In this document: piece after piece, positions 25,314 through 33,789 of the stretch
Numbering within the stretch: the first letter of the stretch is position 1
Layout of the letters: the number at the start of each line of letters is the position of its first letter
Assembly (NCBI RefSeq): GCF_947499065.1
Contig: NZ_CANMMT010000005.1
Coordinates: 186,001 to 250,000, forward strand
Origin: an uncultured Tenacibaculum sp.
GTDB taxonomy: Bacteria > Bacteroidota > Bacteroidia > Flavobacteriales > Flavobacteriaceae
Reading direction: 5' to 3'
Length of the DNA: 64,000 nucleotides
Position numbers and translations under genes: made by a program
Notes under the pieces: model-generated
The model's database searches: none
What the model was told of the DNA's origin: nothing
What the model saw: the letters and a program-made list of their open reading frames with translations, nothing else

Positions 25314-26828
25314 ATGGAAAAAACGCACTCTGTTAGGGGAACAAAAGTTGATAAGGCTAGAATAGTAAGTCTTGAAAAAGGAAAATTACCACCACAAGCT
25401 CTTGAACTTGAGGAGGCAGTTTTAGGTGCTATGATGATTGATAAAAAGGGGATTGATGAAGTAATTGATATCCTACATCCAGAGGCTTTTTACGATAAAC
25501 GTCATCAAGAAATATATTCTGCAATTTATACGCTTTTCCAAAACTCAGAGCCAATTGATTTACTTTCTGTATCCAATCAATTGAAGAAAAATGGAAAATT
25601 AGATGTTGCTGGTGGAGATTTCTATTTGATAGGATTAACACAAAAAGTAGCATCGTCTGCACATATTGAGTTTCACTCACGTATTATTTTAGAGAAATTT
25701 ATACAACGTAAGTTAATTACTATCTCTTCTGAAATTATAGAGAGTGCTTATACAGAAACAATAGATGTATTCGATTTATTAGATGACGCCGAAGGAAAGT
25801 TATTTGAGGTAACGCAAGGAAACCTTAAAAAAGGAGCAGAAAGAGCAGATTCTTTAGTACAACAATCGATTAACAAAATTCAAGAGATATCAGGTCAAGA
25901 AGGGATGAGTGGTTTAGCCACTGGATTTACCAAACTAGATGCCTTAACATCTGGATGGCAACCTTCCGATTTAATTATTATTGCAGCACGTCCTGGTATG
26001 GGTAAAACGGCATTTGTAATTTCGATGGCTAAAAATATGGCAATTGAATTTAATCATGCAGTAGCCATATTTTCACTGGAGATGTCATCTGTACAGCTAA
26101 TTACTCGTATGATATCATCAGAAACTGGATTAACTTCAGAGAAATTACGTAAAGGTAACTTAGAACCACACGAATGGGAGCAGTTAAACGTAAAAGTGAA
26201 GAGGTTATCAGATTCGCCAATTTTTATTGATGATACTCCGGCACTTTCAATTTTCGATTTACGTGCAAAAGCAAGACGTTTAGTGTCGCAACACAATGTA
26301 CGTATCTTAATTATTGATTATTTACAGTTAATGACAGCTGGTGGAGCAGGAGGAAACCGTGAGCAGGAAATTTCTACAATTTCACGTAACTTAAAAGCAT
26401 TAGCAAAGGAATTAAATGTACCAGTAATTGCGTTATCACAGTTATCGCGTGCGGTAGAAACTCGTGGAGGTTCAAAACGTCCATTATTATCCGATCTTCG
26501 TGAATCTGGGGCGATTGAGCAGGATGCCGATATTGTATCGTTTATCTTTAGACCTGAATATTATGGAATGACAGAATGGGATGATGATGATCATTCACCA
26601 TGTGAGGGACAAGGAGAGTTTATTGTAGCAAAACACCGTAATGGTGGTTTAGATAATATTCGTTTAAAGTTTACTGGACACTTAGCAAAATTCTCGGATT
26701 TAGAAGAAGGATTTAGTAGTGAGTTCCAGTCGAGTATGAACTCAAGTTTTAACGATGAAATTTCATCAAATAACTTCACTTCACCAGAAGATGCTTTCGG
26801 TCCAAGTGATGACGATGTACCGTTTTAG
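25314..26828 (+). CDS. dnaB: Replicative DNA helicase DnaB
   Basis: The hexameric helicase that unwinds DNA at the replication fork. The N-terminal primase-interacting domain (residues about 28-130, LPPQALELEEAVLGAMMID) is followed by the RecA-like motor with Walker A ARPGMGKT at 225-232, ILIIDYLQLM as Walker B, the arginine-rich loop and DLRESGAIEQDADIV. At 504 residues it is continuous, without an intein. The acidic C-terminal tail (DAFGPSDDDVPF) is common in flavobacterial DnaB. Transcribed alone from a promoter that nearly touches the start codon; ends at the hairpin 26855-26892. Confidence 0.97.
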   Translation: MEKTHSVRGTKVDKARIVSLEKGKLPPQALELEEAVLGAMMIDKKGIDEVIDILHPEAFYDKRHQEIYSAIYTLFQNSEPIDLLSVSNQLKKNGKLDVAGGDFYLIGLTQKVASSAHIEFHSRIILEKFIQRKLITISSEIIESAYTETIDVFDLLDDAEGKLFEVTQGNLKKGAERADSLVQQSINKIQEISGQEGMSGLATGFTKLDALTSGWQPSDLIIIAARPGMGKTAFVISMAKNMAIEFNHAVAIFSLEMSSVQLITRMISSETGLTSEKLRKGNLEPHEWEQLNVKVKRLSDSPIFIDDTPALSIFDLRAKARRLVSQHNVRILIIDYLQLMTAGGAGGNREQEISTISRNLKALAKELNVPVIALSQLSRAVETRGGSKRPLLSDLRESGAIEQDADIVSFIFRPEYYGMTEWDDDDHSPCEGQGEFIVAKHRNGGLDNIRLKFTGHLAKFSDLEEGFSSEFQSSMNSSFNDEISSNNFTSPEDAFGPSDDDVPF

Positions 26829-26854
26829 AATATTAAACAATTCATAAAATAATT

Positions 26855-26898
26855 TAAAATACACAATTGCTAAACAGTAATTGTGTATTTTAGTTTTT
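26855..26898 (+). terminator. Terminator of dnaB
   Basis: TAAAATACACAATT (26855-26868) pairs with AATTGTGTATTTTA (26879-26892), 10-base loop, followed by GTTTTT. It ends a few bases before the next start codon at 26903. Confidence 0.8.
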
Positions 26899-26902
26899 AC
26901 AT

Positions 26903-28162
26903 ATGAAAAAATATATATACATAGTAGCGTTACTGTTATTTTCAAATTCAATTTGGGCATCATTTATCTATGTGCCGATGAGTCATGATAATCAAAAGAA
27001 TCATTTAAAAGCTTATGGAATTGTTTATTATGCATTACAAAATGGTTTGAAAGCTAAGTGGTTGTTGAATTATGATGGAGGTGCTTTTTTAATGGAGAAT
27101 AATGAGGCTGTTGAAAAGGAATGTAAAATTAGAGGGGTTTCTTATCAAATAATTTCCGATGCCAGATCGAAGTTAATATTAGAAGAAATTTCATCACCAT
27201 CTAAAAATCAAGAAGCGGTAACTTTAGAAAAAGCTCCTAAAATAGCAGTGTACTCACCTAAAGGAAAAATGCCTTGGGATGATGCAGTAACAATGGTATT
27301 ATCCTATGCAGAAATTCCATTTGATGTTATTTATGATGAAGAAGTATTAGATAACAAGCTATTGTTATATGAATGGTTGCATTTACATCACGAAGATTTT
27401 ACAGGACAGTATGGACGTTTTTATGGAGCGTTTAGAACAGCACCATGGTATATACAACAAAAGAAGGATGCAGAAGCATTGGCCAAAAAGTTAGGATATG
27501 CCAAGGTTTCAGAAGAAAAAGGAGCCGTTGCTAAAAAAATACGTGACTATGTAATAGGAGGAGGGTTTATGTTTGCAATGTGTTCGGCTACCGATAGTTT
27601 TGATATTGCATTAGCAGCAGATGGAGTTGATATTTGTGAAGGAATGTTTGATGGAGATGCTTCTGAACCAAACTATCAGTCGAAAATAGATTTTAATAAA
27701 ACCTTTGCTTTTAGAAATTTTGAATTAATTCGTAATCCAACAACATATGAGTTTTCTTCTATAGATATGACTCGTAAACGTAGAATAAAAAAGGAAGTAG
27801 ATTACTTTACGTTAAAAGAATATTCGGCTAAGTGGGATCAGGTACCAACAATGCTAACACAAAACCATACTCAGTTAGTAAAAGCGTTTATGGGACAAAC
27901 CACTTCTTTTGATCGTAAAACAATCAAACCTACTATTATGGTTTTAGGAGAAAATAAAACCAATGGAGAAGGTAGATACATTCATGGAACAAAAGGAAAA
28001 GGAATGTTTACTTTTTATGGAGGTCATGATCCTGAAGATTATCAGCATAGGGTAGGAGATCCAAAAACAGAGTTAGACTTGCATCCAACATCTCCAGGTT
28101 ATCGTTTAATTTTAAATAATGTACTTTTTCCAGCAGCAAAAAAGAAAAAACAAAAAACCTAA
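26903..28162 (+). CDS. Conserved exported protein, GATase-like; often labelled 'asparagine synthetase B'
   Basis: A 419-residue protein with a signal peptide (MKKYIYIVALLLFSNSIWAS). Homologues in flavobacterial genomes are, as I recall, often called asparagine synthetase B, but there is no N-terminal glutaminase cysteine and no SGGxDS PP-loop, so that name is not supported here. The segments IAVYSPKGKMPWDDAVTMVL and GGGFMFAMCSATDSFDIALA resemble a ThuA/GATase1-like flavodoxin fold in which a Cys lies after a small hydrophobic strand; MFTFYGGHDPEDYQ near the end fits a similar histidine region. Export and fold are seen or suggested; the reaction is unknown. No gene partner is evident. Confidence 0.55.
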   Translation: MKKYIYIVALLLFSNSIWASFIYVPMSHDNQKNHLKAYGIVYYALQNGLKAKWLLNYDGGAFLMENNEAVEKECKIRGVSYQIISDARSKLILEEISSPSKNQEAVTLEKAPKIAVYSPKGKMPWDDAVTMVLSYAEIPFDVIYDEEVLDNKLLLYEWLHLHHEDFTGQYGRFYGAFRTAPWYIQQKKDAEALAKKLGYAKVSEEKGAVAKKIRDYVIGGGFMFAMCSATDSFDIALAADGVDICEGMFDGDASEPNYQSKIDFNKTFAFRNFELIRNPTTYEFSSIDMTRKRRIKKEVDYFTLKEYSAKWDQVPTMLTQNHTQLVKAFMGQTTSFDRKTIKPTIMVLGENKTNGEGRYIHGTKGKGMFTFYGGHDPEDYQHRVGDPKTELDLHPTSPGYRLILNNVLFPAAKKKKQKT

Positions 28163-28182
28163 ATATTTTTTAGTTGAAAGTA

Positions 28183-28363
28183 TCAGCTGTGTTCGCTGAC
28201 TCAATAAAAATACGACGAAACCATCAGCGAAGCTCGCTGGTGCTTTCGAAACTCGACAAAATGCTCAGCGAACTTCGCTGAGCATTTTGTTTTTGTACAA
28301 TTCAATCAACGAGCTTCTCTGATGGTTTCGTTTTAATGCAGAGCTATTAGCGAGTTTCGTTGA
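28183..28363. repeat. Cluster of REP-like palindromic repeats (CAGCGA...TCGCTG)
   Basis: This intergenic region (28163-28463, 301 bases, no gene) is packed with related imperfect palindromes: 28183-28199 (TCAGC...GCTGA); 28216-28248 (CATCAGCGA, loop AGC, TCGCTGGTG, flanked by CGAAA/TTTCG); 28256-28290 (17-bp perfect hairpin); 28310-28330, an inverted copy of 28216-28236 matching 20 of 21 bases; and 28348-28363. A further remnant is at about 28383. The G+C content is visibly above the surroundings. The pattern resembles clustered REP/BIME elements; no transposase is nearby. Confidence 0.6.
28256..28295 (+). terminator. Strong hairpin terminator inside the repeat cluster
   Basis: ACAAAATGCTCAGCGAA (28256-28272) pairs perfectly with TTCGCTGAGCATTTTGT (28274-28290) with a one-base loop, followed by TTTTG. 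It probably ends the upstream plus-strand gene. Confidence 0.8.
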
Positions 28364-28405
28364 AAGAAAAAAACTATAATACTTAGCAAGCTGAATGTAC
28401 TGTAA

Positions 28406-28439
28406 CAAAAAAGGTTAAAGTATAATGAACTTTAACCTT
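28406..28439 (-). terminator. Terminator of the S41 protease gene
   Basis: AAGGTTAAAG (28411-28420) pairs with CTTTAACCTT (28430-28439) around a 9-base loop; on the minus strand it is followed by TTTTTTG. Confidence 0.85.
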
Positions 28440-28463
28440 CTTTGATATTGAATGTATTTAAAA

Positions 28464-31400
28464 CTACTTGATATCTTTAAGCATTTCAGATACAGATCGC
28501 TCTAATTGTTGATCACGACCTTTATCGATAATACCAGGCATGTTTTTTACTTTAATAGTAGGCTCTGTTTGGTTGTTTTCCATCCATCTTCCAGATTTAT
28601 CTTTCGCACTAATAGGAACAACACCCCAGTAGCTTCCGTTAGGTAATCCTTCCCATCCTGCAAAACTACAAGTACCAGGAACTGGCATACCTACTGTTTT
28701 TCCAATTTTAAGATCAGTATATCCAGCAGCATAACAATGTCCATCAGAATACATACTCTCGTTAAAGATAGATAATGTAGGTTTTGTCCAACGTGAAGTA
28801 GGTTCACCTCCAACTACTTTAGCTTCTGTTTCGTATGAAATAAAAGGAACTCCAGTAAAGAACATAGCTAAATCAGCAACTAGGTCACCACCACCATTAA
28901 AACGTGTGTCAATAATAATACCTTTACGATCAGAAAATTTACCCATAATATCTTTGTAAATACTTCTGTATGGACCGTCGCTCATTCCAGGGATATGAAC
29001 ATAACCTAACTTTCCATTACTTAATTTATTTACTTCTTTTTCATTAGTTTTTACCCATCTCTTATACAATAAACGGTTTTCTTGACCTAAAGAAATAGGT
29101 TTTACAGTAATAGTTTGTTTTTTCTTTGTTTTAGGATTTGTGATATCAAGTAAAACGAATTTTCCTACTTTTCTGTTTAAGTATTTAGCAACATCTTCGT
29201 TTTTATCAATTGTAACACCATCAATTTTTTCAATAATCATCCCTGCTTTAACGTTAAAAGATGATTTATCTAAAGGTCCATCTTTAATAACTTCATCAAT
29301 TAAAATTCCGTCTCCTTTATGGTTGTAATTCATAAAAATACCAAGTGAAGCAGTTGCATCAGCATTTTTAATACTGGTACTATATCCAGCTCCAGCATGA
29401 GAAACGTTTAATTCACCTAACATTTCAGAAAGCATTTCAGAAAATTCAAAAGAATTACCAATAGATGGTAAGTACTTTTTATATTCTTTTTTCATTTTGT
29501 TCCAGTCAGTTCCGTGGAAATCTGGGTGATAAAAAATAGCATTGGTTCTTATCCATACATGATCGAACATAGCTTCTCTTTCAGCTGCTGTATCCAACAT
29601 CATTTCACCACTAATCTTTACTGGTTTTTTGCTCTTTTTAGCAGGATCTATCTTAGAAATTCTTCCACCACTTAAAAGATATAGGTTTTTCATGTCTTTA
29701 TCCCATTGTAATGAACCGTAATTAGCGTTTAAACGCATAACCATTTTGGTTTCTTTGGTACGTAAATTAGTACTCCAAAGATTCATTTTTCCTTCAAAAC
29801 GAGCTAAGTAATATAAAACATCACCTTTTTTAGAAAGTACTGCATCGCCAAGGCTTGAAGAATGAATAGTTAATCTTTTAATTCGATCTTTCATACTATC
29901 CCAATCGAAAGTAAGCGGTTTTACTTTTTTCTTGTCTTTATCCTTTTTCTTTTTGTCTTTTTTATCCTTCTTGTCAGCTTCTTTCTTCTTTTTATCCTTT
30001 TCTTTTTTCTGAATAGCTTTAATTGTTTCCATCAATTTAAACTCTTCATCGCTAAGGTTAAATTCATCCCAAGCTTCTTGTGTAAAGAACATGCTATATA
30101 CATCCGATTGAGAACGTCCGCTAGTAGCATAAGACTTTAACCCATTTCTGTTACTAAACCATAACATTTGCTTTCCACCGTTAACCCATTTAGGGTAGTA
30201 ATCGTTATAACCACTCTCAGTTAAGTTTATACGTTTGCTACCATCAGCAGCCATTAATAAAGCTTCACTATTACTTAGTGTTTTACTCCACCCAACTAAT
30301 AACCATTTGCTATCAGGGCTCCATGTGTAGTATTTATCACCATCTCTCATGTGGAATAAATCTTTTGGAGTTAATAAGGTTACTTGTTTTTTAGTTTTTA
30401 AGTCCATTACTTTTAAAGTACGTCTTCCTTCAACAAAAGCTATTTTAGAACTATCAGGAGAGAACTCTGGTAAATAATTGTCAAATTTGTTTTCAATAAC
30501 TGGAGTTTCTTTTAATAAAGTTGCTGCAAAAAAGAAAGGTTCTTCTTTACGTACTTTTTCTGTTTTATAAATACTCCATTTTCCATTTCTTTCACTACTG
30601 TATACTACCGATTTTCCATCAGGAGTCCAAGTAACAAAACGCTCTCTTTCTGGTGTATTGGTTAACCTTTTAGTAAAAGATTCACTTACAGAAGTTACAA
30701 AAACTTCTCCTCTAGAAATAAAAGCAATTTCTTTTCCATTTGGAGAGATAGCCATTTCATTAACACCTCCATTAATAGAGATGAATTTATCTTTATTGTC
30801 TTTGCTTTGTGTTCTAATAATAACATTCACTTTTGAAGGTTTTTCACCTTCTTTCATGGTATATAATTCACCATCGTAACCAAAACTTAAAATACCATTA
30901 CCAACACTTAAGAAACGTACGGGGTGTAATTTGAAATTTGTTAATTGTTGATCTTGGTTAGCGTTATCAATATTCATTTTATGAACATTAAAAGAACCGC
31001 TTTTTTCACTTAAATAATAAATGCTTTTTTCATCATCAGAGAAGAAAGGATGTCTGTCTTCACCAGCAAAAGAAGTAAGCATTTTATGAGTTTTCTTTTT
31101 AGTATCGTAACTCCAAATGTCTCTAGTGATTGATGATTTATGATGCTTACGCCATTCGTTTTCACCACCTTTTTTATCGTGGTATAACATGGTGCTGCCA
31201 TTTTTAGATACTTGTACATATTCAGCAGGTACTGTCATTAATTGACTAACACGCCCAGCTGTTACAGGTACAGCATAAAGTTCAGGTTGAGAATTAGTAG
31301 GGTACTGTCTATGTTTTACTTCATCCTGACGTTGTGCTCCGAAAATAACCTCTTTGTTGTTTGCTGAAAAAGAAAATGGAATTTCGTCAGTAGAGTGAAA

Positions 31401-31706
31401 CGTTAATCTTTTAGCCTCGCCACCTCTGGCGTCCATTATATAAATGTCGAAATTACCATAACGATTAGAAGCAAAGGCAATTTTTTTACCGTCTTTACTC
31501 CAAACAGCTTTGTAATCGTGTGCTTTATGAAAAGTTAATTGAGTTGCATTTCCACCAGTAGAAGGAACTTTATATAAATCTCCTTTGTAAGTAAAAACAA
31601 TTTCTTTTCCATCTGGCGAAATTGAGGAGTGTCTCAGCCAATTGGGGTTCTCTTGAGAGAATAGCTGTAGCGTTAAAAACGCGAATAATATTGATAGGTA
31701 CTTCAT
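28464..31706 (-). CDS. Tricorn-like S41 family peptidase with beta-propeller repeats
   Basis: A 1080-residue exported protease (signal MKYLSILFAFLTLQLFSQ). Residues about 20-560 hold two sets of PD40/WD40-like propeller blades (SISPDGKEIVFTYKGDLY; WSKDGKKIAFASNRYGNFDIY; and others). At about 565-596 is an almost pure Lys/Asp/Glu linker. Then come further propeller-like strands, a PDZ-like domain near 780-860 (GDGILIDEVIKDGPL) and the S41 core (KGIIIDTRFNGGGDLVADLA), with a likely nucleophile serine in GTCSFAGWE. The order matches tricorn protease homologues, which degrade peptides in the periplasm or on the surface. Transcribed alone on the minus strand, with AraC-type regulator upstream. Confidence 0.9.
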   Translation of the reverse strand: MKYLSILFAFLTLQLFSQENPNWLRHSSISPDGKEIVFTYKGDLYKVPSTGGNATQLTFHKAHDYKAVWSKDGKKIAFASNRYGNFDIYIMDARGGEAKRLTFHSTDEIPFSFSANNKEVIFGAQRQDEVKHRQYPTNSQPELYAVPVTAGRVSQLMTVPAEYVQVSKNGSTMLYHDKKGGENEWRKHHKSSITRDIWSYDTKKKTHKMLTSFAGEDRHPFFSDDEKSIYYLSEKSGSFNVHKMNIDNANQDQQLTNFKLHPVRFLSVGNGILSFGYDGELYTMKEGEKPSKVNVIIRTQSKDNKDKFISINGGVNEMAISPNGKEIAFISRGEVFVTSVSESFTKRLTNTPERERFVTWTPDGKSVVYSSERNGKWSIYKTEKVRKEEPFFFAATLLKETPVIENKFDNYLPEFSPDSSKIAFVEGRRTLKVMDLKTKKQVTLLTPKDLFHMRDGDKYYTWSPDSKWLLVGWSKTLSNSEALLMAADGSKRINLTESGYNDYYPKWVNGGKQMLWFSNRNGLKSYATSGRSQSDVYSMFFTQEAWDEFNLSDEEFKLMETIKAIQKKEKDKKKKEADKKDKKDKKKKDKDKKKVKPLTFDWDSMKDRIKRLTIHSSSLGDAVLSKKGDVLYYLARFEGKMNLWSTNLRTKETKMVMRLNANYGSLQWDKDMKNLYLLSGGRISKIDPAKKSKKPVKISGEMMLDTAAEREAMFDHVWIRTNAIFYHPDFHGTDWNKMKKEYKKYLPSIGNSFEFSEMLSEMLGELNVSHAGAGYSTSIKNADATASLGIFMNYNHKGDGILIDEVIKDGPLDKSSFNVKAGMIIEKIDGVTIDKNEDVAKYLNRKVGKFVLLDITNPKTKKKQTITVKPISLGQENRLLYKRWVKTNEKEVNKLSNGKLGYVHIPGMSDGPYRSIYKDIMGKFSDRKGIIIDTRFNGGGDLVADLAMFFTGVPFISYETEAKVVGGEPTSRWTKPTLSIFNESMYSDGHCYAAGYTDLKIGKTVGMPVPGTCSFAGWEGLPNGSYWGVVPISAKDKSGRWMENNQTEPTIKVKNMPGIIDKGRDQQLERSVSEMLKDIK

Positions 31707-31779
31707 TTAGTTAATTTTTTGTGCAATCTACTAAATTGTAGTACCTAATTATGTTAATTTAAGTTAAAATGAGCGGTGT

Positions 31780-33474
31780 TTATTTGTTTAATTCTTTGAT
31801 GAAATAAGAAGGTTTAATGCCTGTATATTTAAAAAAAGCTTTAGAAAAAGATTGAGAGTTTTTAAATCCAACTTCAGTAGCAATTGCTTTAATTGTATAT
31901 TTTCTAAGAAAAGAATCGGTTTTTAATTTTTGGATTGTATATTCAATTCTAAGATTATTGATATAGTTAGTAAAAGTTAAGTTTTTGTGTTGGTTTATAA
32001 CTTTAGATAAATAGTTTGAATTAGTATTAAACTTAGTAGCCAAGTTTTGTAGGTTTATATCGTTGTTTAAAAAATCATTATTCTTTTCAAAAAGGATCAG
32101 TTTATTTAAGATATCTTTAATAACAGTATCTGGAAGGGAAAGTTCAGTATTGCTAGGTTTAACCTCTTTTACAACTTTTAGACTTCCTTTTTCTTTTTGA
32201 TTTATTAAGGCTAGAAATCTTTTTTTGTAGACTCTTTTTTTATTGATTTGATAAACAATTAAAATTAAAGAAATAAAAAGAAGTGTTATATAGATAAGTT
32301 TATTTCTTTTAGAGTTTTTTGCTTCAAATTTTAGTTTAGTTATGATTTTTTTCTTTTCAGCTAAAAGGTTTGGAATATCATATTCCTTAGAGAATATTTC
32401 GTCAATTTTATTTTTTTCTTTTAAGATAAATTCTTTTAGGGTTAAAAGCTTATTGATGTATTTTAATTGATTTTGATAATCATTTTTCTGTTTATAATAA
32501 TCATATAAGTATTTATAACTTCTCTTTAAAGATATATTTTTAGTTTGTTTTAATGTGCTTATAGAATCTGCTTTTAAATGAAATTTAAGAGTGTTTTTTT
32601 TATCATTTAAAGAATCATACATGTCAGCTATTTTAGAGTAAAGACTGGTTAGAATTCTGTAATTTTCATCATTATTGATTGCGTTTATGGATTTAAGATA
32701 TGTATTTATTGAGTTCATATAGTCTTTCTTTTTTTTTAGAATGAGCCCAAGTGAAAAGTAAGAGTATCCAAGTAAGATAGAATCATTATTTTTTTTATAC
32801 GTATTAATTGCTATGTTATTATATTTAAAAGCTGAATCAATTTGTCCCAAGACGCTATAAGAAATTGCTATATTAGTTGGTATAGCTATAAATGGGTCAG
32901 ATAACTTTAGGTTGTTTTTTTTAAAGGCATAGGAATATGCTTTTTTGTAGTACTTTATAGCCTCTCTTTTCTTTCCGACAGTTTCTTTAACTAATCCAAG
33001 ATTTATATAAATTAAGTTTTGTAAGCTATCATTTTTGTTTTTTTTCAATTGTTTGTTAGCTTTAGTTATTTCTTTTAATACCTCACTATATTCTTCGTGA
33101 TGTAAGTAAAAGTTACTTTTATCTATGTATATACTAGCAGGGTAATTTTTATTAGGTTTTTTTTGAGTTATATTAATTAAAGAATCACAAAAGTTCAAAT
33201 AAATAGAATCATTATTTTTTATATCAGCTAAATAATATTTTCCATCTACCATTTTCATTGTGTCGTTTTCTTTTAAAGATTTTAAGAAATGAGCTTTAGC
33301 ATAAGTTATTGCTTTTAAAGTGTCAGATTTATTGTTGTAGAATAAATCTGATAATTCTTTATAACTTTTCTGTAACAAAGAATCAGGTAAAGAAGTTTGG
33401 TTTTGACTGTTTATTGTTAAACTGAATGTAAAAATGAATAAAAAATAGAGTATTCTTTTTATAAGAAATGACAT
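31780..33474 (-). CDS. TPR-containing membrane-anchored AraC-family regulator
   Basis: A 564-residue hybrid of a kind common in Bacteroidota. It has an N-terminal signal or anchor (RILYFLFIFTFSLTINSQ), tetratricopeptide-like helices from about 35 to 380, one membrane span at about 392-410 (LIYITLLFISLILIVYQI), and a C-terminal AraC/XylS DNA-binding domain: first helix-turn-helix around 474-496 (NLATKFNTNSNYLSKVINQH), second around 526-558 (AIATEVGFKNSQSFSKAFFKY). The TPR part is probably periplasmic and senses a peptide or protein; the HTH part is cytoplasmic. Targets are not evident; the S41 protease gene is the next gene downstream and is a candidate. Confidence 0.88.
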   Translation of the reverse strand: MSFLIKRILYFLFIFTFSLTINSQNQTSLPDSLLQKSYKELSDLFYNNKSDTLKAITYAKAHFLKSLKENDTMKMVDGKYYLADIKNNDSIYLNFCDSLINITQKKPNKNYPASIYIDKSNFYLHHEEYSEVLKEITKANKQLKKNKNDSLQNLIYINLGLVKETVGKKREAIKYYKKAYSYAFKKNNLKLSDPFIAIPTNIAISYSVLGQIDSAFKYNNIAINTYKKNNDSILLGYSYFSLGLILKKKKDYMNSINTYLKSINAINNDENYRILTSLYSKIADMYDSLNDKKNTLKFHLKADSISTLKQTKNISLKRSYKYLYDYYKQKNDYQNQLKYINKLLTLKEFILKEKNKIDEIFSKEYDIPNLLAEKKKIITKLKFEAKNSKRNKLIYITLLFISLILIVYQINKKRVYKKRFLALINQKEKGSLKVVKEVKPSNTELSLPDTVIKDILNKLILFEKNNDFLNNDINLQNLATKFNTNSNYLSKVINQHKNLTFTNYINNLRIEYTIQKLKTDSFLRKYTIKAIATEVGFKNSQSFSKAFFKYTGIKPSYFIKELNK

Positions 33475-33643
33475 ATGAGGTTATTAAATGATTCAAAATT
33501 ACTGTTTTTAACAGAAAATATGTGTTTTTTTAAAATGTTGTTAATTAAGGTTTTAGTTTGTTTGAATACTCTGTTTTCATGAAAATAGACTACTAAAACT
33601 TGTATCCTAGCTGAGTATAAAGGTTCTTTGAGGTACGTAAACC

Positions 33644-33720
33644 AAGGGTTCGAAACAAAACTATATCGGAGGGGAAATTACATGAAAAAGAACTTTAAAA
33701 TTATCGAACCCTTTTTTAAA
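33644..33720 (+). terminator. Long-loop terminator-like structure upstream of the transketolase gene
   Basis: AAGGGTTCGA (33644-33653) pairs perfectly with TCGAACCCTT (33704-33713), followed by TTTT. The 50-base loop contains GGAGGGG and an ATG. A second pairing, GTTCTTT (33623-33629) with AAAGAAC (33687-33693), crosses the first, so the two are alternatives or a pseudoknot. This lies in a 315-base region without a recognised gene (33475-33789). Confidence 0.45.
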
Positions 33721-33723
33721 TAA
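33682..33723 (+). CDS. Possible 13-codon leader ORF with an unusually strong Shine-Dalgarno
   Basis: ATG at 33682 opens a short frame, MKKNFKIIEPFFK, stop 33721-33723. GGAGGGG at 33668-33674 lies 7 bases before the ATG, rare in this window where ribosome-binding sites are otherwise hard to see. The codons for IEPF overlap the 3' arm of the hairpin at 33704-33713, so a translating ribosome would prevent that hairpin. It may be a regulatory leader, or chance. Confidence 0.25.
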   Translation: MKKNFKIIEPFFK

Positions 33724-33738
33724 GAATTGAAAAAGTAA

Positions 33739-33769
33739 TTGGCAATTATTTTTTAAACTATTACTTTTG
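33739..33769 (+). promoter_or_regulatory. Promoter of the transketolase N-subunit gene
   Basis: TTG at 33739-33741, 20 bases, TACTTTTG at 33762-33769: good match to the Bacteroidota promoter, 21 bases before the ATG. Confidence 0.65.
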
Positions 33770-33789
33770 TCGAGATAAAACAAAAAATA

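Noticed and set aside
28183..28363. CRISPR array
   Set aside because: The repeats are palindromes in both orientations with irregular spacing, not direct repeats with equal spacers, and there are no cas genes.
33644..33660. tRNA or tmRNA T-loop, because of GGTTCGAA
   Set aside because: The flanks do not pair as a T-arm, and no acceptor, anticodon or tag-coding parts could be placed.
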